A DNA stretch of 64,000 bases from Candidatus Accumulibacter cognatus (GTDB lineage Bacteria; Pseudomonadota; Gammaproteobacteria; Burkholderiales; Rhodocyclaceae), in the NCBI GenBank assembly GCA_013414765.1, contig CP058708.1, forward strand, positions 615,553 through 679,552, read 5' to 3'. Under the pieces are notes generated by a model that did not search any database, was not told where the DNA came from, and was given only the letters and a program-made list of their open reading frames with translations. Shown here piece by piece: positions 27,938-37,951 of the stretch. A program made the translations under genes and the position numbers. Numbering within the stretch: the first letter of the stretch is position 1; every line of letters begins with the position of its first letter.

Positions 27938-28873
27938 TTACCAAGGAGCTTCGCCAAAAGCCCTGGCGAACAGATTGGCGATTTGATCCCGGCTTGGACG
28001 ATGGTTCTGGCCACCCCGGTGGGCGATCTTGAGAGCGCCCATCACCGCTGCAAGCTGACCAATCTTTTCCCAGTGCCAGCCGGCGGCAATTCCGTAGAGC
28101 AGGCCCGCGCGGTAAGCGTCACCGCATCCGGTGGGGTCAACGACGGCGTCGGCCTGGACGCAGGGAATCTCATGGCAGCGGCCGCCGGCATAAATTCGCG
28201 AACCGGCACCGCCCAGGGTAATGACCAGAGCTTCCACTTCGCCAGCAAGTTCCTCAATCGACCGGCCAGTTCGGTCACACAGCAGCTTTGCTTCGTAATC
28301 GTTGAAACAGGCGAAATTGGCCAAATGCATGAAGTTCATCAGATCGTCACCGGAGAACATCGGCAAACCCTGACCGGGGTCGAAGACAAAGGGCACAGCC
28401 GCTGCCGCAAGATCCTGCGCGTGCTGCAGCATACCGTCACGCCCATCGGGAGCGACGATGCCGAGCGTCGCCCCCTCGACATCGGCCACCCGATTGAGGT
28501 GCGAGTACATCATCGCTCCGGGGTGGAAAGCGGTGATCTGGTTGTCGTCGAGGTCGGTGGTAATGAAGGCCTGCGCGGTAAAGCTGCCGGCAATCCGGCG
28601 CACATGCGCGCGCGTCAGGCCATGGTCATCGAGTCTCACCAGATAGGGGTCGGCATCGTCGCCCACCGTGGCCATGATCAAGGGGTCGCCACCAAGCAGT
28701 TTGAGATTGTAAGCAATGTTGCCCGCGCAACCGCCAAACTCCCGTCGCATTTCGGGCACCAGAAATGCGACATTGAGAATGTGAATCTGCTCGGGCAGGA
28801 TATGATTCTTGAAACGGTCATGAAAAACCATGATATTGTCGAAGGCAATGGAGCCGCAAATGAGCGTAGGCAT
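27938..28873 (-). CDS. PfkB-family carbohydrate/adenosine kinase
   Basis: 311-aa ribokinase-fold kinase. The N-terminal PTLICGSIAFDNIMVF, the substrate-lid region FGGCAGNIAYNLKLLGGDP and the C-terminal anion-hole/catalytic motif DPTGCGDAYRAGLLYG (Asp base) are intact. The substrate is probably adenosine or a related nucleoside, judging from similarity to bacterial adenosine kinases, but it is not certain. GGAAAG precedes the ATG at 28873. It lies downstream of the DUF3426 gene on the same strand. Confidence 0.88.
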   Translation of the reverse strand: MPTLICGSIAFDNIMVFHDRFKNHILPEQIHILNVAFLVPEMRREFGGCAGNIAYNLKLLGGDPLIMATVGDDADPYLVRLDDHGLTRAHVRRIAGSFTAQAFITTDLDDNQITAFHPGAMMYSHLNRVADVEGATLGIVAPDGRDGMLQHAQDLAAAAVPFVFDPGQGLPMFSGDDLMNFMHLANFACFNDYEAKLLCDRTGRSIEELAGEVEALVITLGGAGSRIYAGGRCHEIPCVQADAVVDPTGCGDAYRAGLLYGIAAGWHWEKIGQLAAVMGALKIAHRGGQNHRPSRDQIANLFARAFGEAPW

Positions 28874-28963
28874 GGACTTTCCGGAGTATTTATTGGGTTG
28901 CAAAAGGACGGAACGGCAGCCACAGGCCTGCTCGGCCCCGGTCGCCTCCGGGAATGGGCACAA

Positions 28964-29905
28964 TCAAGGGTAGAAGACGTAAAGCCGATAACCGGCAGCA
29001 TTGATCCCGCTGGCCTCGAGCCATAGTCTGAGTTCGAGGTCGGCATTGGCCGCGAACGATTCATCCGGCGACCCCGAAGGTGGCAGATACTCATCGGGCT
29101 GCAAAACGCGGCGTGCGACCACCTTGTCATGGGTGTCAGTGAGCGTCAGTTCAAGCGCCGGGTAGGCCTGTGCATACGCCGCCCGGTTACGCAGCGTGGC
29201 TTGCAGAGCAAGCAGTTTATTGCGCCCCGGATCGGTCTGCAATTCCGATGTCTCGATGCTCACCCACTCTGAATGACGCGGCAGCGGCATGTCGGCCCCC
29301 AGGGCATCACTCAGCGCCGCCAGCGCTGGCCGCAGGCCGGGTAGAGCGAGCGCGATGGCTACACGAAAATGAAACACCCACTGGCAGGCAAGCATCACGG
29401 CAAGCAGCAGGGCGACGGTCGCGTATGGCTTGGTCATGGCCCTGTCCGCCGGCAGCCCCAACCTACCCATCACGCCTCCGAGCCACCTGCCGTAGGCCAG
29501 CGTTTCGCGAGGCCGCGCCAGGCTTGCCGCTAGCGGCTCCTCGGCGTTGGCCAGATCGGGTTCAGAAGCGTCTGGCGCAGATTCGGGCCGCCTGTCGGCA
29601 GGCTGCACATCGACCGGATCTGGAACGGGTGGCAAGGCCAGATCGGCGTCAACGGCCAGGCGATGGGTAGGCGCCTGCCAAGGTCGGATAGTGACTGCGG
29701 CAGCGTCCGTCGCCAGCTCCGCAGCAGTCGCTACAGCCGCCTGATCCGAAGCGATCGGGGTCGGCGGCGCGTCGTCGTCGAGCAGGCCGTCGATGGCATT
29801 GAATACCGTACGGCATTGCCCACAGCGGACTTTGCCGGCACGCGCCCGGATCTGCTCGGAAGTGACCCGGAAGACGGTCTGACAGCTCGGGCAGCAGGTT
29901 TTCAC
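28964..29905 (-). CDS. Zinc-ribbon (MJ0042) / DUF3426 membrane protein
   Basis: 313-aa protein: an N-terminal MJ0042-type zinc ribbon (CPSC at about residue 6, CGQC near 28), a Pro/Ala-rich linker, one membrane segment (ATVALLLAVMLACQWVFHF, about residue 145) and a C-terminal DUF3426 domain. Function unknown. The GTG at 29905 lies one base after the prmA stop (TAA-C-GTG), so it is coupled to prmA, a neighbour pair common in betaproteobacteria. Confidence 0.85.
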   Translation of the reverse strand: MKTCCPSCQTVFRVTSEQIRARAGKVRCGQCRTVFNAIDGLLDDDAPPTPIASDQAAVATAAELATDAAAVTIRPWQAPTHRLAVDADLALPPVPDPVDVQPADRRPESAPDASEPDLANAEEPLAASLARPRETLAYGRWLGGVMGRLGLPADRAMTKPYATVALLLAVMLACQWVFHFRVAIALALPGLRPALAALSDALGADMPLPRHSEWVSIETSELQTDPGRNKLLALQATLRNRAAYAQAYPALELTLTDTHDKVVARRVLQPDEYLPPSGSPDESFAANADLELRLWLEASGINAAGYRLYVFYP

Positions 29906-29906
29906 G

Positions 29907-30797
29907 TTAAGCTTTGACACCTGCCAGACATATCCAGCCGTCGCGCGTGTCGGTAATTCCCAGCGGAAGGTAAGGAGCGTAGGCGGCAATCAGATCTTCC
30001 GCCTGCGCGAAGAGAATTCCTGATAGTGCGAGGCTTCCACCCTGGCGAACGTACGCACTGATTAACGGCGCAAGGACCTTGAGCGGATTGGCGAGGATGT
30101 TGGCAACCACGATGTCGAACTGGCCATGCAACTCGTGCGCTGAATCCAGGAAGCGGGCGCTTACCCCGTTCTCCTCGGCATTGTTCCTGGCTGCGATCAC
30201 AGCCCGTGGATCAATATCGACCCCGACCACGTGGTCGGCACCCAGTCTGGCCGCTGCGATGGCCAGAATCCCAGAGCCACAGCCATAATCGAGCATCGAC
30301 ATCCCCGGCAACACCTGGCGCTCAAGCCATTCCAGGCACAGCCGGGTGGTCGGATGCGACCCCGTTCCGAACGCCATGCCGGGATCGAGCACCAGGACGA
30401 TTGCTTGCGGATCAGGGGCCTGGTGCCATGAAGGGACAATCCACAAGCGCTCCGAGACACGAATCGGCTCGAACTGGGACTGTGTCAGTCGCACCCAGTC
30501 CTGATCGGCCACATCTTCCTGCGTGAAGAACGGGATATCGTCCAGACCGGCCAGTGCCGCACAGGTCGTCAGCAGTTGCCTGGCGTCGCTATCCGGATCG
30601 AGCAGTGCAATGACCCGAGAATGCACCCAGCCTGGTTGGCTGAGCGAACCAGGTTCGCCGAACTGCGGTTGTTCGTCGACCGTGCCGGCATCCGCATCTT
30701 CGATACTGACGGCCAGCGCACCAGCACCGAGAAGTGCGTCAGCTAGCGCCTCGGCATGTTGGCAGTCGGTCTGGATGCTCAGAGATAGCCAGGCCAT
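29907..30797 (-). CDS. prmA: Ribosomal protein L11 methyltransferase
   Basis: 296-aa SAM-dependent methyltransferase that trimethylates ribosomal protein L11. Signatures: DPGMAFGTGSHPTTRLCLEW, the SAM loop LDYGCGSGILAIAAARLGA and DIVVANILANPLKVLAP (NPPY-like motif region). Length is normal. It follows accC by 16 bp on the same strand, so it belongs to the accBC operon run. Confidence 0.96.
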   Translation of the reverse strand: MAWLSLSIQTDCQHAEALADALLGAGALAVSIEDADAGTVDEQPQFGEPGSLSQPGWVHSRVIALLDPDSDARQLLTTCAALAGLDDIPFFTQEDVADQDWVRLTQSQFEPIRVSERLWIVPSWHQAPDPQAIVLVLDPGMAFGTGSHPTTRLCLEWLERQVLPGMSMLDYGCGSGILAIAAARLGADHVVGVDIDPRAVIAARNNAEENGVSARFLDSAHELHGQFDIVVANILANPLKVLAPLISAYVRQGGSLALSGILFAQAEDLIAAYAPYLPLGITDTRDGWICLAGVKA

Positions 30798-30813
30798 CGT
30801 GATTCAGCGACGA

Positions 30814-32178
30814 TCAGCCACCCTTGTTGACCTCGTCCTTGGCGGCGAGCCTTTGCTCGAGATAGTGGATGCTGGTGCCCCCCTCCATGAAGCGAGCGTC
30901 TTGCATCAGCTCCTGATGCAGCGCGATGTTGGTCGTAATGCCTTCGATACTCATTTCCGACAGTGCAATACGCATGCGGCGAATCGCCTGGTCACGGCTG
31001 TCGCCATAAGCGATCACCTTGGCGACCATCGAATCATAGTGCGAAGGAATGGTATAACCCTGATATATATGCGAGTCAACGCGAATGCCTGGCCCACCCG
31101 GCGGATGGTAGAAACTTATCTTGCCCGGCGACGGAACGAAAGTAAAGGGATCTTCGGCGTTGATCCGGCATTCGATGGCATGGCCGCGGAAGGTCATGTC
31201 GCGCTGTCTGAAGTGCAGCTTCTCACCAGCAGCAATGCGGATCTGTTCGGCAACGAGATCAACGCCAGTAATCTGTTCGGTCACCGGATGCTCGACCTGA
31301 ATGCGGGTATTCATCTCGATGAAATAGAACTCGTTATTCTCGAAAAGGAATTCGAAAGTACCCGCACCACGATAGTTGATACGCCGGCACGCTTCGGCAC
31401 AACGCTCGCCGATGCGCACGATATGCCGGCTGGGGATACCGGGAGCCGGCGCCTCCTCGATGATCTTCTGGTGACGACGCTGCATCGAGCAATCACGTTC
31501 GCCGAGGTAGACTGCATTCCTGAAGCTATCGGCAAGGACCTGGATCTCGACATGGCGCGGGTTTTCCAGATACTTTTCCAGATAGACGTTGGGATTTCCG
31601 AAAAAGCTTTGTGCCTCCGCACGAGTCATGTTCACGGCGTTGATCAGCGCGGCTTCGGTCCGGACGACACGCATCCCGCGCCCACCCCCACCACCCGCAG
31701 CCTTGATGATCACCGGGTAGCCGACTGCTTTGGCAATCAGCACGACCTCCCTGGGATCGTCGGGTAGCGCGCCTTCCGAACCGGGTACGCAGGGAACTCC
31801 CGTGATGCGCATGGCCTCCTTCGCGGAAACCTTGTCGCCCATCAGCCGGATCGTCTCCGGGCGAGGCCCAATAAAAACGAAACCGGAGGATTCCACACGC
31901 TCGGCAAAATCGGCGTTCTCGGACAGGAAACCATAGCCTGGGTGAATGGCCTGCGCGTCAGTGACCTCGGCCGCCGAGATGATTGCTGGCACATTGAGAT
32001 AGCTGTGGGCAGAAGGCGCCGGACCAATGCAGACCGATTCGTCGGCCAACCTGACGTACTTGGCCTCACGATCAGCCTCCGAATGCACAACCACGGTCTT
32101 GATCCCGAGTTCACGGCAGGCGCGCTGGATGCGAAGAGCAATCTCTCCGCGGTTGGCAATAAGGACTTTCCCGAACAT
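30814..32178 (-). CDS. accC: Acetyl-CoA carboxylase, biotin carboxylase subunit
   Basis: 454-aa ATP-grasp enzyme that carboxylates biotin on AccB, the first step of fatty-acid synthesis. N-terminal [14 protein letters not shown], the glycine-rich ATP loop [15 protein letters not shown], and the catalytic region [15 protein letters not shown] are all present. AAGGAG precedes the start. It is 15 bp downstream of accB. Confidence 0.97.
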   Translation of the reverse strand: MFGKVLIANRGEIALRIQRACRELGIKTVVVHSEADREAKYVRLADESVCIGPAPSAHSYLNVPAIISAAEVTDAQAIHPGYGFLSENADFAERVESSGFVFIGPRPETIRLMGDKVSAKEAMRITGVPCVPGSEGALPDDPREVVLIAKAVGYPVIIKAAGGGGGRGMRVVRTEAALINAVNMTRAEAQSFFGNPNVYLEKYLENPRHVEIQVLADSFRNAVYLGERDCSMQRRHQKIIEEAPAPGIPSRHIVRIGERCAEACRRINYRGAGTFEFLFENNEFYFIEMNTRIQVEHPVTEQITGVDLVAEQIRIAAGEKLHFRQRDMTFRGHAIECRINAEDPFTFVPSPGKISFYHPPGGPGIRVDSHIYQGYTIPSHYDSMVAKVIAYGDSRDQAIRRMRIALSEMSIEGITTNIALHQELMQDARFMEGGTSIHYLEQRLAAKDEVNKGG

Positions 32179-32193
32179 GGCGAACGGATCTCC

Positions 32194-32637
32194 TTAGCCG
32201 ACAATGAACAAGGGTTCACCATATTCGACCGGTTGACCATTCTCGATCAGAATCGCCTTGATTGTTCCGCCCCGTTCGGCTTCGATCTCGTTGAGCAGTT
32301 TCATCGCTTCGATGATGCACAGCGTATCGCCAGCCTTGACCACGCTGCCCACCTCGACAAAGGGTTCAGCGCCGGGACTCGATGCACGATAGAAAGTCCC
32401 GACCATCGGCGCCTTGATGAAATCGCCTTCCGGAAGCTCCGGTTCTGCCGATTCGGCCACCGTGACGGTTGCCAACCCCGCTACCGGCAAAGGGGCCGGC
32501 GGCGCGTAAGCATGCTGTACCATGCCGCCGCCGTGCTTGACGATTCGGACCCGTTCCTCGGCGTCGTTGATCTCCAGTTCAGTAATGCTCGACTCCTCGA
32601 CAAGGTCGATAAGCTTCTTCAGTTTTCGCAGATCCAT
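32194..32637 (-). CDS. accB: Biotin carboxyl carrier protein of acetyl-CoA carboxylase
   Basis: 147-aa biotinylated carrier. It has the N-terminal [18 protein letters not shown], a Pro/Ala-rich linker and a C-terminal biotinyl domain with the biotinylated lysine in [15 protein letters not shown]. It precedes accC in the same operon; aroQ lies about 70 bp upstream. Confidence 0.96.
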   Translation of the reverse strand: MDLRKLKKLIDLVEESSITELEINDAEERVRIVKHGGGMVQHAYAPPAPLPVAGLATVTVAESAEPELPEGDFIKAPMVGTFYRASSPGAEPFVEVGSVVKAGDTLCIIEAMKLLNEIEAERGGTIKAILIENGQPVEYGEPLFIVG

Positions 32638-32709
32638 GGATTCACTCCGGATGATTGTTATTGTTTGCGATCAAGCTTGGAACGGGTGTTGGGAAAAGCC
32701 CGCCGGCGA

Positions 32710-33204
32710 TCAAAGGTTGCGCTCGGCAGCGATCCTGCCCAGGAAATATTCCAGCGCCAGCAGATAGCCCTCGCTGCCCAAGCCACAAATGACGCCAATC
32801 GCCAGATCAGAAAAATACGAGTGCTGACGGAACGGTTCACGGGCATGCACGTTGGACAGGTGGACTTCGATGAAGGGAATGCGGGTGCCAGCGAGGGCAT
32901 CGCGCAATGCGATGCTGGTGTGCGTGTAAGCTGCCGGGTTGATGATCAGGAAACGGACTTCCTGGGCGCTCGCAGCATGGACGCGCTCGATCAACGCCCC
33001 CTCGTGATTGCTCTGGAAGGTTTCGAGATGAACTCCGGCGGCCTCGGCACGGTGGGTAAGTGCGAGATTGATCTCGGCAAGCGTGCTTGAACCGTAGTAT
33101 GCAGGCTCGCGAGCACCCAGCAAATTGAGATTGGGACCATGCAGGACAAGCAGCCTGGGGAGCTCTGACGCGGTGTCGGTTTTCGAGGCAGTTTGCTTTT
33201 TCAT
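32710..33204 (-). CDS. aroQ: 3-dehydroquinate dehydratase, type II
   Basis: 164-aa cytosolic enzyme of the shikimate pathway. Type II features: [19 protein letters not shown], with the catalytic Tyr; [29 protein letters not shown]; and the catalytic His in [16 protein letters not shown] Lys/Thr-rich 15-residue N-terminal extension precedes the domain. The aroQ-accB-accC order is widespread in proteobacteria. Confidence 0.96.
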   Translation of the reverse strand: MKKQTASKTDTASELPRLLVLHGPNLNLLGAREPAYYGSSTLAEINLALTHRAEAAGVHLETFQSNHEGALIERVHAASAQEVRFLIINPAAYTHTSIALRDALAGTRIPFIEVHLSNVHAREPFRQHSYFSDLAIGVICGLGSEGYLLALEYFLGRIAAERNL

Positions 33205-33252
33205 GGCCGTCAGTTTGCCGTATATGGCCGCATTTTGTCCAGCAACACGTCT

Positions 33253-33792
33253 TCAGCGTGTCCCCACCTGCTGCAGGATGCGATCGAGTTCGCTCTCGGA
33301 TAAGGGACCGAGTCGGCGCAGCAGAACCTCACGCTGCGCACTGATCACCAGTGTATAGGGCAGACTCAGCGCGGTGTTCCCGAGCTGCCCGGCAAGGTCG
33401 ACGCCTGCTGCGTCACCGATCAGCAGCGGGTAGCCAACAGGATAGGTATTGGCAAAAGCGCGTATATTGTCCTTGCTATCGAGAGCAATGCCGACAAACT
33501 GCACACCTTGTGGCTGATAACGGCCCTGCAGTCGCGAAAACGCCGGCATTTCGTCCCGGCAAGGCGGGCACCAAGTAGCCCAGAAATTGACAACCAGCGT
33601 TTTTCCTTGCCAACGCGAAAATGGATAAGACTGCCCATGCACGTCTTCGAGACTGCTGTCAAACAGGCGTGTCAGCGCCGCGGTCATCGCCGCTGTCCAG
33701 GCCCGCGGCGGCGGACCGGAACGTTGCAAAGCGGCGTAGATTCCAGCCAGCAGGACCGCGGCAAATAGGCCGATCAGCGCCGCGGCTCTCAT
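33253..33792 (-). CDS. TlpA-family thiol:disulfide oxidoreductase
   Basis: 179-aa membrane-anchored periplasmic thioredoxin-like protein. A single N-terminal membrane anchor (AALIGLFAAVLLAGIYAAL) precedes a redoxin domain with the active site WATWCPPCRDEMP (CxxC near residue 77) and the cis-Pro loop LPYTLVI. Probably reduces disulfides, for example in cytochrome c maturation. Its start overlaps the stop of the upstream unknown gene (ATGA). Confidence 0.88.
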   Translation of the reverse strand: MRAAALIGLFAAVLLAGIYAALQRSGPPPRAWTAAMTAALTRLFDSSLEDVHGQSYPFSRWQGKTLVVNFWATWCPPCRDEMPAFSRLQGRYQPQGVQFVGIALDSKDNIRAFANTYPVGYPLLIGDAAGVDLAGQLGNTALSLPYTLVISAQREVLLRRLGPLSESELDRILQQVGTR

Positions 33793-34400
33793 CTGTCGGG
33801 CATGCAGTTGGCCGCCAACAGCCTATTGACGGCGTCCAGTCGAGCGCGTTCCCGAATTCTGCCGTCACGCGTCCTGAAGCAGACGCGCTCCTCATCACGC
33901 GGGTAGATGACGAGGTTGACCACTTCGTCATGACCGAGAATCGTCAGCACCGCCTCGGCACGATCGGTGCGTGGCAGACTATGGCGGAATGCCATTCCCT
34001 CGTTGAGCAGAAAGATTTCGACGTCCTTGGCACTGTCCGGGAACAACTGAATGTCGATCTCGGCATAACGGCCGGCGCTGCCATCGAGCACCGATCCGGT
34101 AAGATAGGGATTGAAGCGTTGCAAGATCGCCATCAGCCACGCAGCGGTGCGCAGCAAATGCAGACTTCTAGCCTGCTGTTCCTGGTTCTGGAACAAGCGC
34201 TGGTAGATCCGCAGCTCGGCCTCAACTTCGCTGTCGTCAGGCATGCCCACGCTCTCCGGCAAGCCAAGGCTGCGTGCCGCCTTGCGTTTCGCCAGAGAGA
34301 GATCACTGATACCGTCCTGGGCCATCAGACGGGCGGCGTGCGCAGCCACACGGCTACGCTGCTGTGAATTGCGCTGGCGATCCTGTCGGTCGCTGCTCAT
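33789..34400 (-). CDS. Uncharacterised protein with nucleotidyltransferase-like motif
   Basis: 203-aa soluble protein. The N-terminal half is helical and basic (AARLMAQDGISDLSLAKRKA, then long helices RIYQRLFQNQEQQARSLHLL). The second half carries NPYLTGSVLDGSAGRYAEID-I, which fits the minimal nucleotidyltransferase pattern hG[GS]...[DE]h[DE]h: GS followed 11 residues later by E-I-D-I. No other NTase domain can be named, so the assignment is a motif-level guess. The ATG at 34400 is inside a longer frame that would overlap mpl. It is translationally coupled to the TlpA-like gene and divergent from mpl. Confidence 0.65.
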   Translation of the reverse strand: MSSDRQDRQRNSQQRSRVAAHAARLMAQDGISDLSLAKRKAARSLGLPESVGMPDDSEVEAELRIYQRLFQNQEQQARSLHLLRTAAWLMAILQRFNPYLTGSVLDGSAGRYAEIDIQLFPDSAKDVEIFLLNEGMAFRHSLPRTDRAEAVLTILGHDEVVNLVIYPRDEERVCFRTRDGRIRERARLDAVNRLLAANCMPDR

Positions 34401-34512
34401 GGATGAATCCCGCAGTGGTCTGGAGATGGCAGGGGTCTGATCAAGGGGCGCGAAATCTCGGGCAAGGGTACAATCACATCTCCTCAGCCTGATTTTAACT
34501 TGGATTCGGGAC

Positions 34513-35931
34513 ATGCATATTCATATCCTCGGCATTGGTGGCACTTTCATGGCAGGCCTTGCGCAGTTGGCACGTGCCGCGGGACATCACGTCACGGGCT
34601 GTGACAGCGGGGTTTACCCGCCAATGAGCACACAGCTTGAGGCTGCAGAAATCGAGGTCATTGAAGGCTATGATAGCGCGCAAACTGCTTTCGAACCCGA
34701 TTGCTACGTGGTCGGCAATGCCATTACACGTGGCAACGCCCTGCTCGAGGAAATTCTTGACCGCGGCCTGCCTTACCTTTCAGGTCCGCAGTGGCTGGCC
34801 GAGAATGTTCTCAAAGGGCGCTGGGTGATGGCGGTGGCTGGAACGCACGGCAAGACGACGGCTTCCGCGATGCTGGCGTGGGTCCTTGAAGACGCGGGGC
34901 TGAGTCCAGGCTTCCTGGTCGGGGGCGTGCCGGTGAATTTCGGGGTTTCAGCGCGTCTATCCGGTAGTAACACGGACGCGCCGTTCTTCGTGATTGAAGC
35001 CGACGAGTACGATACCGCTTTCTGCGACAAGCGCTCCAAGTTCGTTCACTACCGCCCACGGACGGCCATCCTGAACAATCTCGAATTCGACCACGCCGAC
35101 ATCTTTGCTGATTTGGTGGCGATCGAGACGCAATTCCACCATTTCGTTCGTACTCTACCGCGCCATGGACTGCTGGTGTCAAACGCCGCCGACAGCAACC
35201 TTGCGCGTGTCCTGACCAAAGGCTGCTGGACGCCGGTCGAGCATTTCAACGACACCACTGGCTGGCGCGCAGAAGGGAGCGATGTCGACGGATCGCTGCA
35301 ACTGTTGCACGGCGACGAACTGGTGGGCAGTACGAACTGGAGTCTGACCGGAACGCACAACCGCAGCAACGCAGTCGCCGTCATGCTTGCGGCCAGGCAT
35401 GCCGGCGTACCTTTTGTCAGAAGCCTGGCGGCGCTGTCACGCTTCAAGAATGTCAAGCGTCGTCTGGAACTGCGGGGGGCGGCTGGAGGTGTCCACGTTT
35501 ACGACGATTTTGCCCATCACCCGACGGCAATTGCGACGACGCTGGCGGGCTTACGCAGCAAGATCGGCAGCGGCCGCATTCTGGCGGTCCTGGAGCCACG
35601 CTCGAATACCATGAAGCTCGGGGTAATGAAGGCCCTGCTGCCTGCCAGCCTTGGCGACGCCGACCTGGTCTTCTGCTACTCTGCGAATCTCGGATGGAAC
35701 GCTGCCGAAGCACTCGCTCCGCTGGGTGATAGAGTAATCACCGATGATGATCTCGGCCGTCTGGTGACACGCATCGCCAGTGCCGCATGCGCTGGCGACC
35801 AAGTGCTGGTGATGAGTAACGGAGACTTTGGCGGTATCCACGACAAACTGCTGGCAGCACTCGCCGCTAGACCTCTCAGCACAGGAAATGGTCAGCCAGA
35901 AGAGCCGCGAACAGCAGAGTCAGGTAGATGA
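34513..35931 (+). CDS. mpl: UDP-MurNAc:L-Ala-gamma-D-Glu-meso-DAP ligase
   Basis: 472-aa Mur-ligase-family enzyme that recycles the murein tripeptide onto UDP-MurNAc. The N-terminal Rossmann [20 protein letters not shown], the ATP loop [35 protein letters not shown] and the C-terminal [12 protein letters not shown] with the Mpl-type signature are visible. It ends inside the 3' end of the convergent ctaB gene, with a 56-bp tail-to-tail overlap. Confidence 0.95.
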   Translation: MHIHILGIGGTFMAGLAQLARAAGHHVTGCDSGVYPPMSTQLEAAEIEVIEGYDSAQTAFEPDCYVVGNAITRGNALLEEILDRGLPYLSGPQWLAENVLKGRWVMAVAGTHGKTTASAMLAWVLEDAGLSPGFLVGGVPVNFGVSARLSGSNTDAPFFVIEADEYDTAFCDKRSKFVHYRPRTAILNNLEFDHADIFADLVAIETQFHHFVRTLPRHGLLVSNAADSNLARVLTKGCWTPVEHFNDTTGWRAEGSDVDGSLQLLHGDELVGSTNWSLTGTHNRSNAVAVMLAARHAGVPFVRSLAALSRFKNVKRRLELRGAAGGVHVYDDFAHHPTAIATTLAGLRSKIGSGRILAVLEPRSNTMKLGVMKALLPASLGDADLVFCYSANLGWNAAEALAPLGDRVITDDDLGRLVTRIASAACAGDQVLVMSNGDFGGIHDKLLAALAARPLSTGNGQPEEPRTAESGR

Positions 35932-36772
35932 TCGAATAACGAAAAGTCAGCCTCGCCAACTTGTCGCTGTAATCTCGCCATAAGGTGACGCTGTAGACCA
36001 GGAAAATCACATCGAGGACCAGTGCACTAGCCAGATACCAGGGACCGCTCATTCCCAGGGTGTAGGGCAATACCGTTGCGGCGGTAAGCATGACCACGTA
36101 CAGCAGGCTGTGCAGGCAGGTAAAGCGAATGCCATGGGTTACCGGCAGCATTGGCAGGCCCGACTTGGCGTAGTCGGCACAACGGTAACACGCGAGCGCC
36201 CAGAAATGGGGAGGCGTCCAGATGAAAATGATCAGGAAGAGGACCAGCGCCTCGGGGCCCACCTGACCGGTGATCGCCGTCCAGCCCAGGAGCGGCGGCA
36301 TGGCACCTGAAGCCCCCCCAATGACGATGTTCATCGGGGTTGCCGGCTTCAGTAGCACCGTATAAACCAGGGCGTAGCCGAGGAAGGTGGCCAGCGTCAG
36401 CCACATCGTCAGGGGATTGACAAAGCTGTGCAGGATCCACAATCCGAGACCGCCCACGAGAGTCGCCAGGGTCAGGGTTTCCGTGGACGAGACTTCTCCA
36501 CGCGCCGTCGGGCGCGCGCGCGTGCGCGCCATCAATGAATCAATATGCTTTTCGATCAGGCAGTTGATCGCTGCCGCAGCACCGGCGACCAGCGCAATCC
36601 CCACTGACGCCGTGACAAAAAGCGCGAATGGCGGAAACGATGGCGTGGCGAGAAACATCCCGATCATGGCCGTAAATACGATCAGGCTGTTGACCCGCGG
36701 CTTGCACAACTCGAAGAAAGCCCCCAGACGTTGTCCGGCCGAACGACGGGTGCTTGTGCTGATAACGGCCAT
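35876..36772 (-). CDS. ctaB: Protoheme IX farnesyltransferase (heme O synthase)
   Basis: 298-aa UbiA-superfamily prenyltransferase that makes heme O, the precursor of heme A for aa3/caa3 oxidase. The family motif in the first loop, [20 protein letters not shown], and the second Asp-rich region are present, with about 7-9 membrane segments. The start at 36772 follows GGAG; the longer frame gives an atypical N-terminus. It lies beside the oxidase genes, but heme A synthase (ctaA), its usual neighbour, is not in the window. Confidence 0.93.
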   Translation of the reverse strand: MAVISTSTRRSAGQRLGAFFELCKPRVNSLIVFTAMIGMFLATPSFPPFALFVTASVGIALVAGAAAAINCLIEKHIDSLMARTRARPTARGEVSSTETLTLATLVGGLGLWILHSFVNPLTMWLTLATFLGYALVYTVLLKPATPMNIVIGGASGAMPPLLGWTAITGQVGPEALVLFLIIFIWTPPHFWALACYRCADYAKSGLPMLPVTHGIRFTCLHSLLYVVMLTAATVLPYTLGMSGPWYLASALVLDVIFLVYSVTLWRDYSDKLARLTFRYSIIYLTLLFAALLADHFLC

Positions 36773-36870
36773 ACTTACTGTTTTCTCCGACCCCTGTTCT
36801 TTCGGCAGATCCCGCCAGCCTTGGCGGGTCCCCCCTTGCATGTCCGACCTGCCCGGCTAGGCATTGTGCT

Positions 36871-37230
36871 TCAGCTGGAAAAGTGGATGCCGATCAGGAT
36901 GTAGTCGATGAACAGCAATATGGCAAATGGTACCATTGCCCACAGCCACTGCACCGTTCCGGTCGGCCCCGCAAACTTTGCTGGCCGCTGGCCGGCGCTC
37001 TTGCGGTGCTCGAACATCGAGTAGATCGTGATGCCAAGCACGACGATGAACAGCACGGTGATGATGATCATGAAATAGCTGTGTATCTGGAGCGTATGAC
37101 GGCTGACCGCGCCCACGGGCATCGGAAAGTCCACACCGTACTGAGCATGGGCCAGCGATGGAAGCAGCGCCGCAAGCAGAGCGGATAGTGGAGCGTCCGC
37201 TCGTAGATTACAACGTTGAAGTGCCTTCAA
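36871..37230 (-). CDS. Cytochrome oxidase subunit II-like membrane protein lacking CuA domain
   Basis: 119-aa protein equivalent to only the membrane hairpin of subunit II. It has a signal peptide (ALLAALLPSLAHA), an N-terminal segment (AVSRHTLQIHSYFMIIITVL), a first membrane helix ending YSMFEHRKSAGQRPAKF, and a second in VQWLWAMVPFAILLFIDYIL; the chain ends where the CuA cupredoxin domain would begin. These parts align with the start of the coxB product (HTLLTWVIFAIF, FHRRSKGHKAADF, VELAWTIVPALIL). The TTG start is supported by AAGGAG six bases upstream and overlaps the DUF2244 stop (TTGA). It cannot bind CuA, so it may be a structural or assembly subunit. Confidence 0.75.
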   Translation of the reverse strand: MKALQRCNLRADAPLSALLAALLPSLAHAQYGVDFPMPVGAVSRHTLQIHSYFMIIITVLFIVVLGITIYSMFEHRKSAGQRPAKFAGPTGTVQWLWAMVPFAILLFIDYILIGIHFSS

Positions 37231-37730
37231 TTTGTCTCCTTATGATTCTTGTCGGGCCAGGCAGCCCCGAGGATTTGTCTCAGCTCTGCGGCAAGCACCC
37301 TTTTCTGCTCTTCCGTCAACATACGACCGAATTCGACCTCCCGGCCATGCGAGCGGATCAGCAAGCGATGGCCTCGTTGTCCCGGAGGCTTCACATACTG
37401 CAGTTGCGCCCAGTATGGCCGAAACTCGTGACGCTCTGCCAGCGCGCCATGGCGGGTCTCGATCGTCAGTTGCCCTGACGCCAGCGCAATTCTCTCAAAA
37501 TCTTCTGCTGTTTTCTCGCTACATCGCAACGCCCACCACAGCAGCGCAAGCTCGAAGCCGGTAAACGGCAGAACCGGCCAAGCGCCGAAATACGAAAAAA
37601 CCAGCGCAATCGTGCCCGAAAACACGGCCATGGCGACAAATACCCGCTTGCGCTCAGCCACCGAAAGTGAGTGGTTCGGGCGAACCACCCACGTCCGCCC
37701 TGCCTCTGTCCGGGTTGCAATCAGGCTCAT
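37227..37730 (-). CDS. DUF2244 membrane protein
   Basis: 167-aa protein of the DUF2244 family, often found near cytochrome oxidase genes. Two adjacent membrane segments (AMAVFSGTIALVFSYFGA and PFTGFELALLWWALR) precede a C-terminal cytosolic part (RLLIRSHGREVEFGRMLTEE). GAGGGG precedes the ATG at 37730. It is coupled to the subunit II-like gene and has a perfect FNR-type box 47-60 bp upstream of its start. Confidence 0.82.
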   Translation of the reverse strand: MSLIATRTEAGRTWVVRPNHSLSVAERKRVFVAMAVFSGTIALVFSYFGAWPVLPFTGFELALLWWALRCSEKTAEDFERIALASGQLTIETRHGALAERHEFRPYWAQLQYVKPPGQRGHRLLIRSHGREVEFGRMLTEEQKRVLAAELRQILGAAWPDKNHKETN

Positions 37731-37776
37731 CAATCCCCTCCTCAATGGCCAGCCTCCCCGAACAGCCTGGCTGGAC

Positions 37777-37790
37777 TTGATACAAATCAA
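37777..37790. promoter_or_regulatory. FNR/Anr-type box upstream of DUF2244 gene
   Basis: TTGATACAAATCAA, a perfect match to the FNR/Anr consensus TTGAT-N4-ATCAA. Its position, 47-60 bp before the DUF2244 start codon, fits promoter-proximal control by an oxygen-sensing CRP/FNR regulator. Confidence 0.75.
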
Positions 37791-37951
37791 GGTATCGGCC
37801 ACGAAATTTTAGCACGGGGTCACACATTGTTGGCAACAGGCCCTCCCAACCTCCCAACATTGTGTTTGTATTCATGTTCGCGGCTGCTCATGAAACATCG
37901 CAGCCCATGCGTCCTTTGACGCAACTTCGGGAGCAGGCGTCCCCGTCATTC

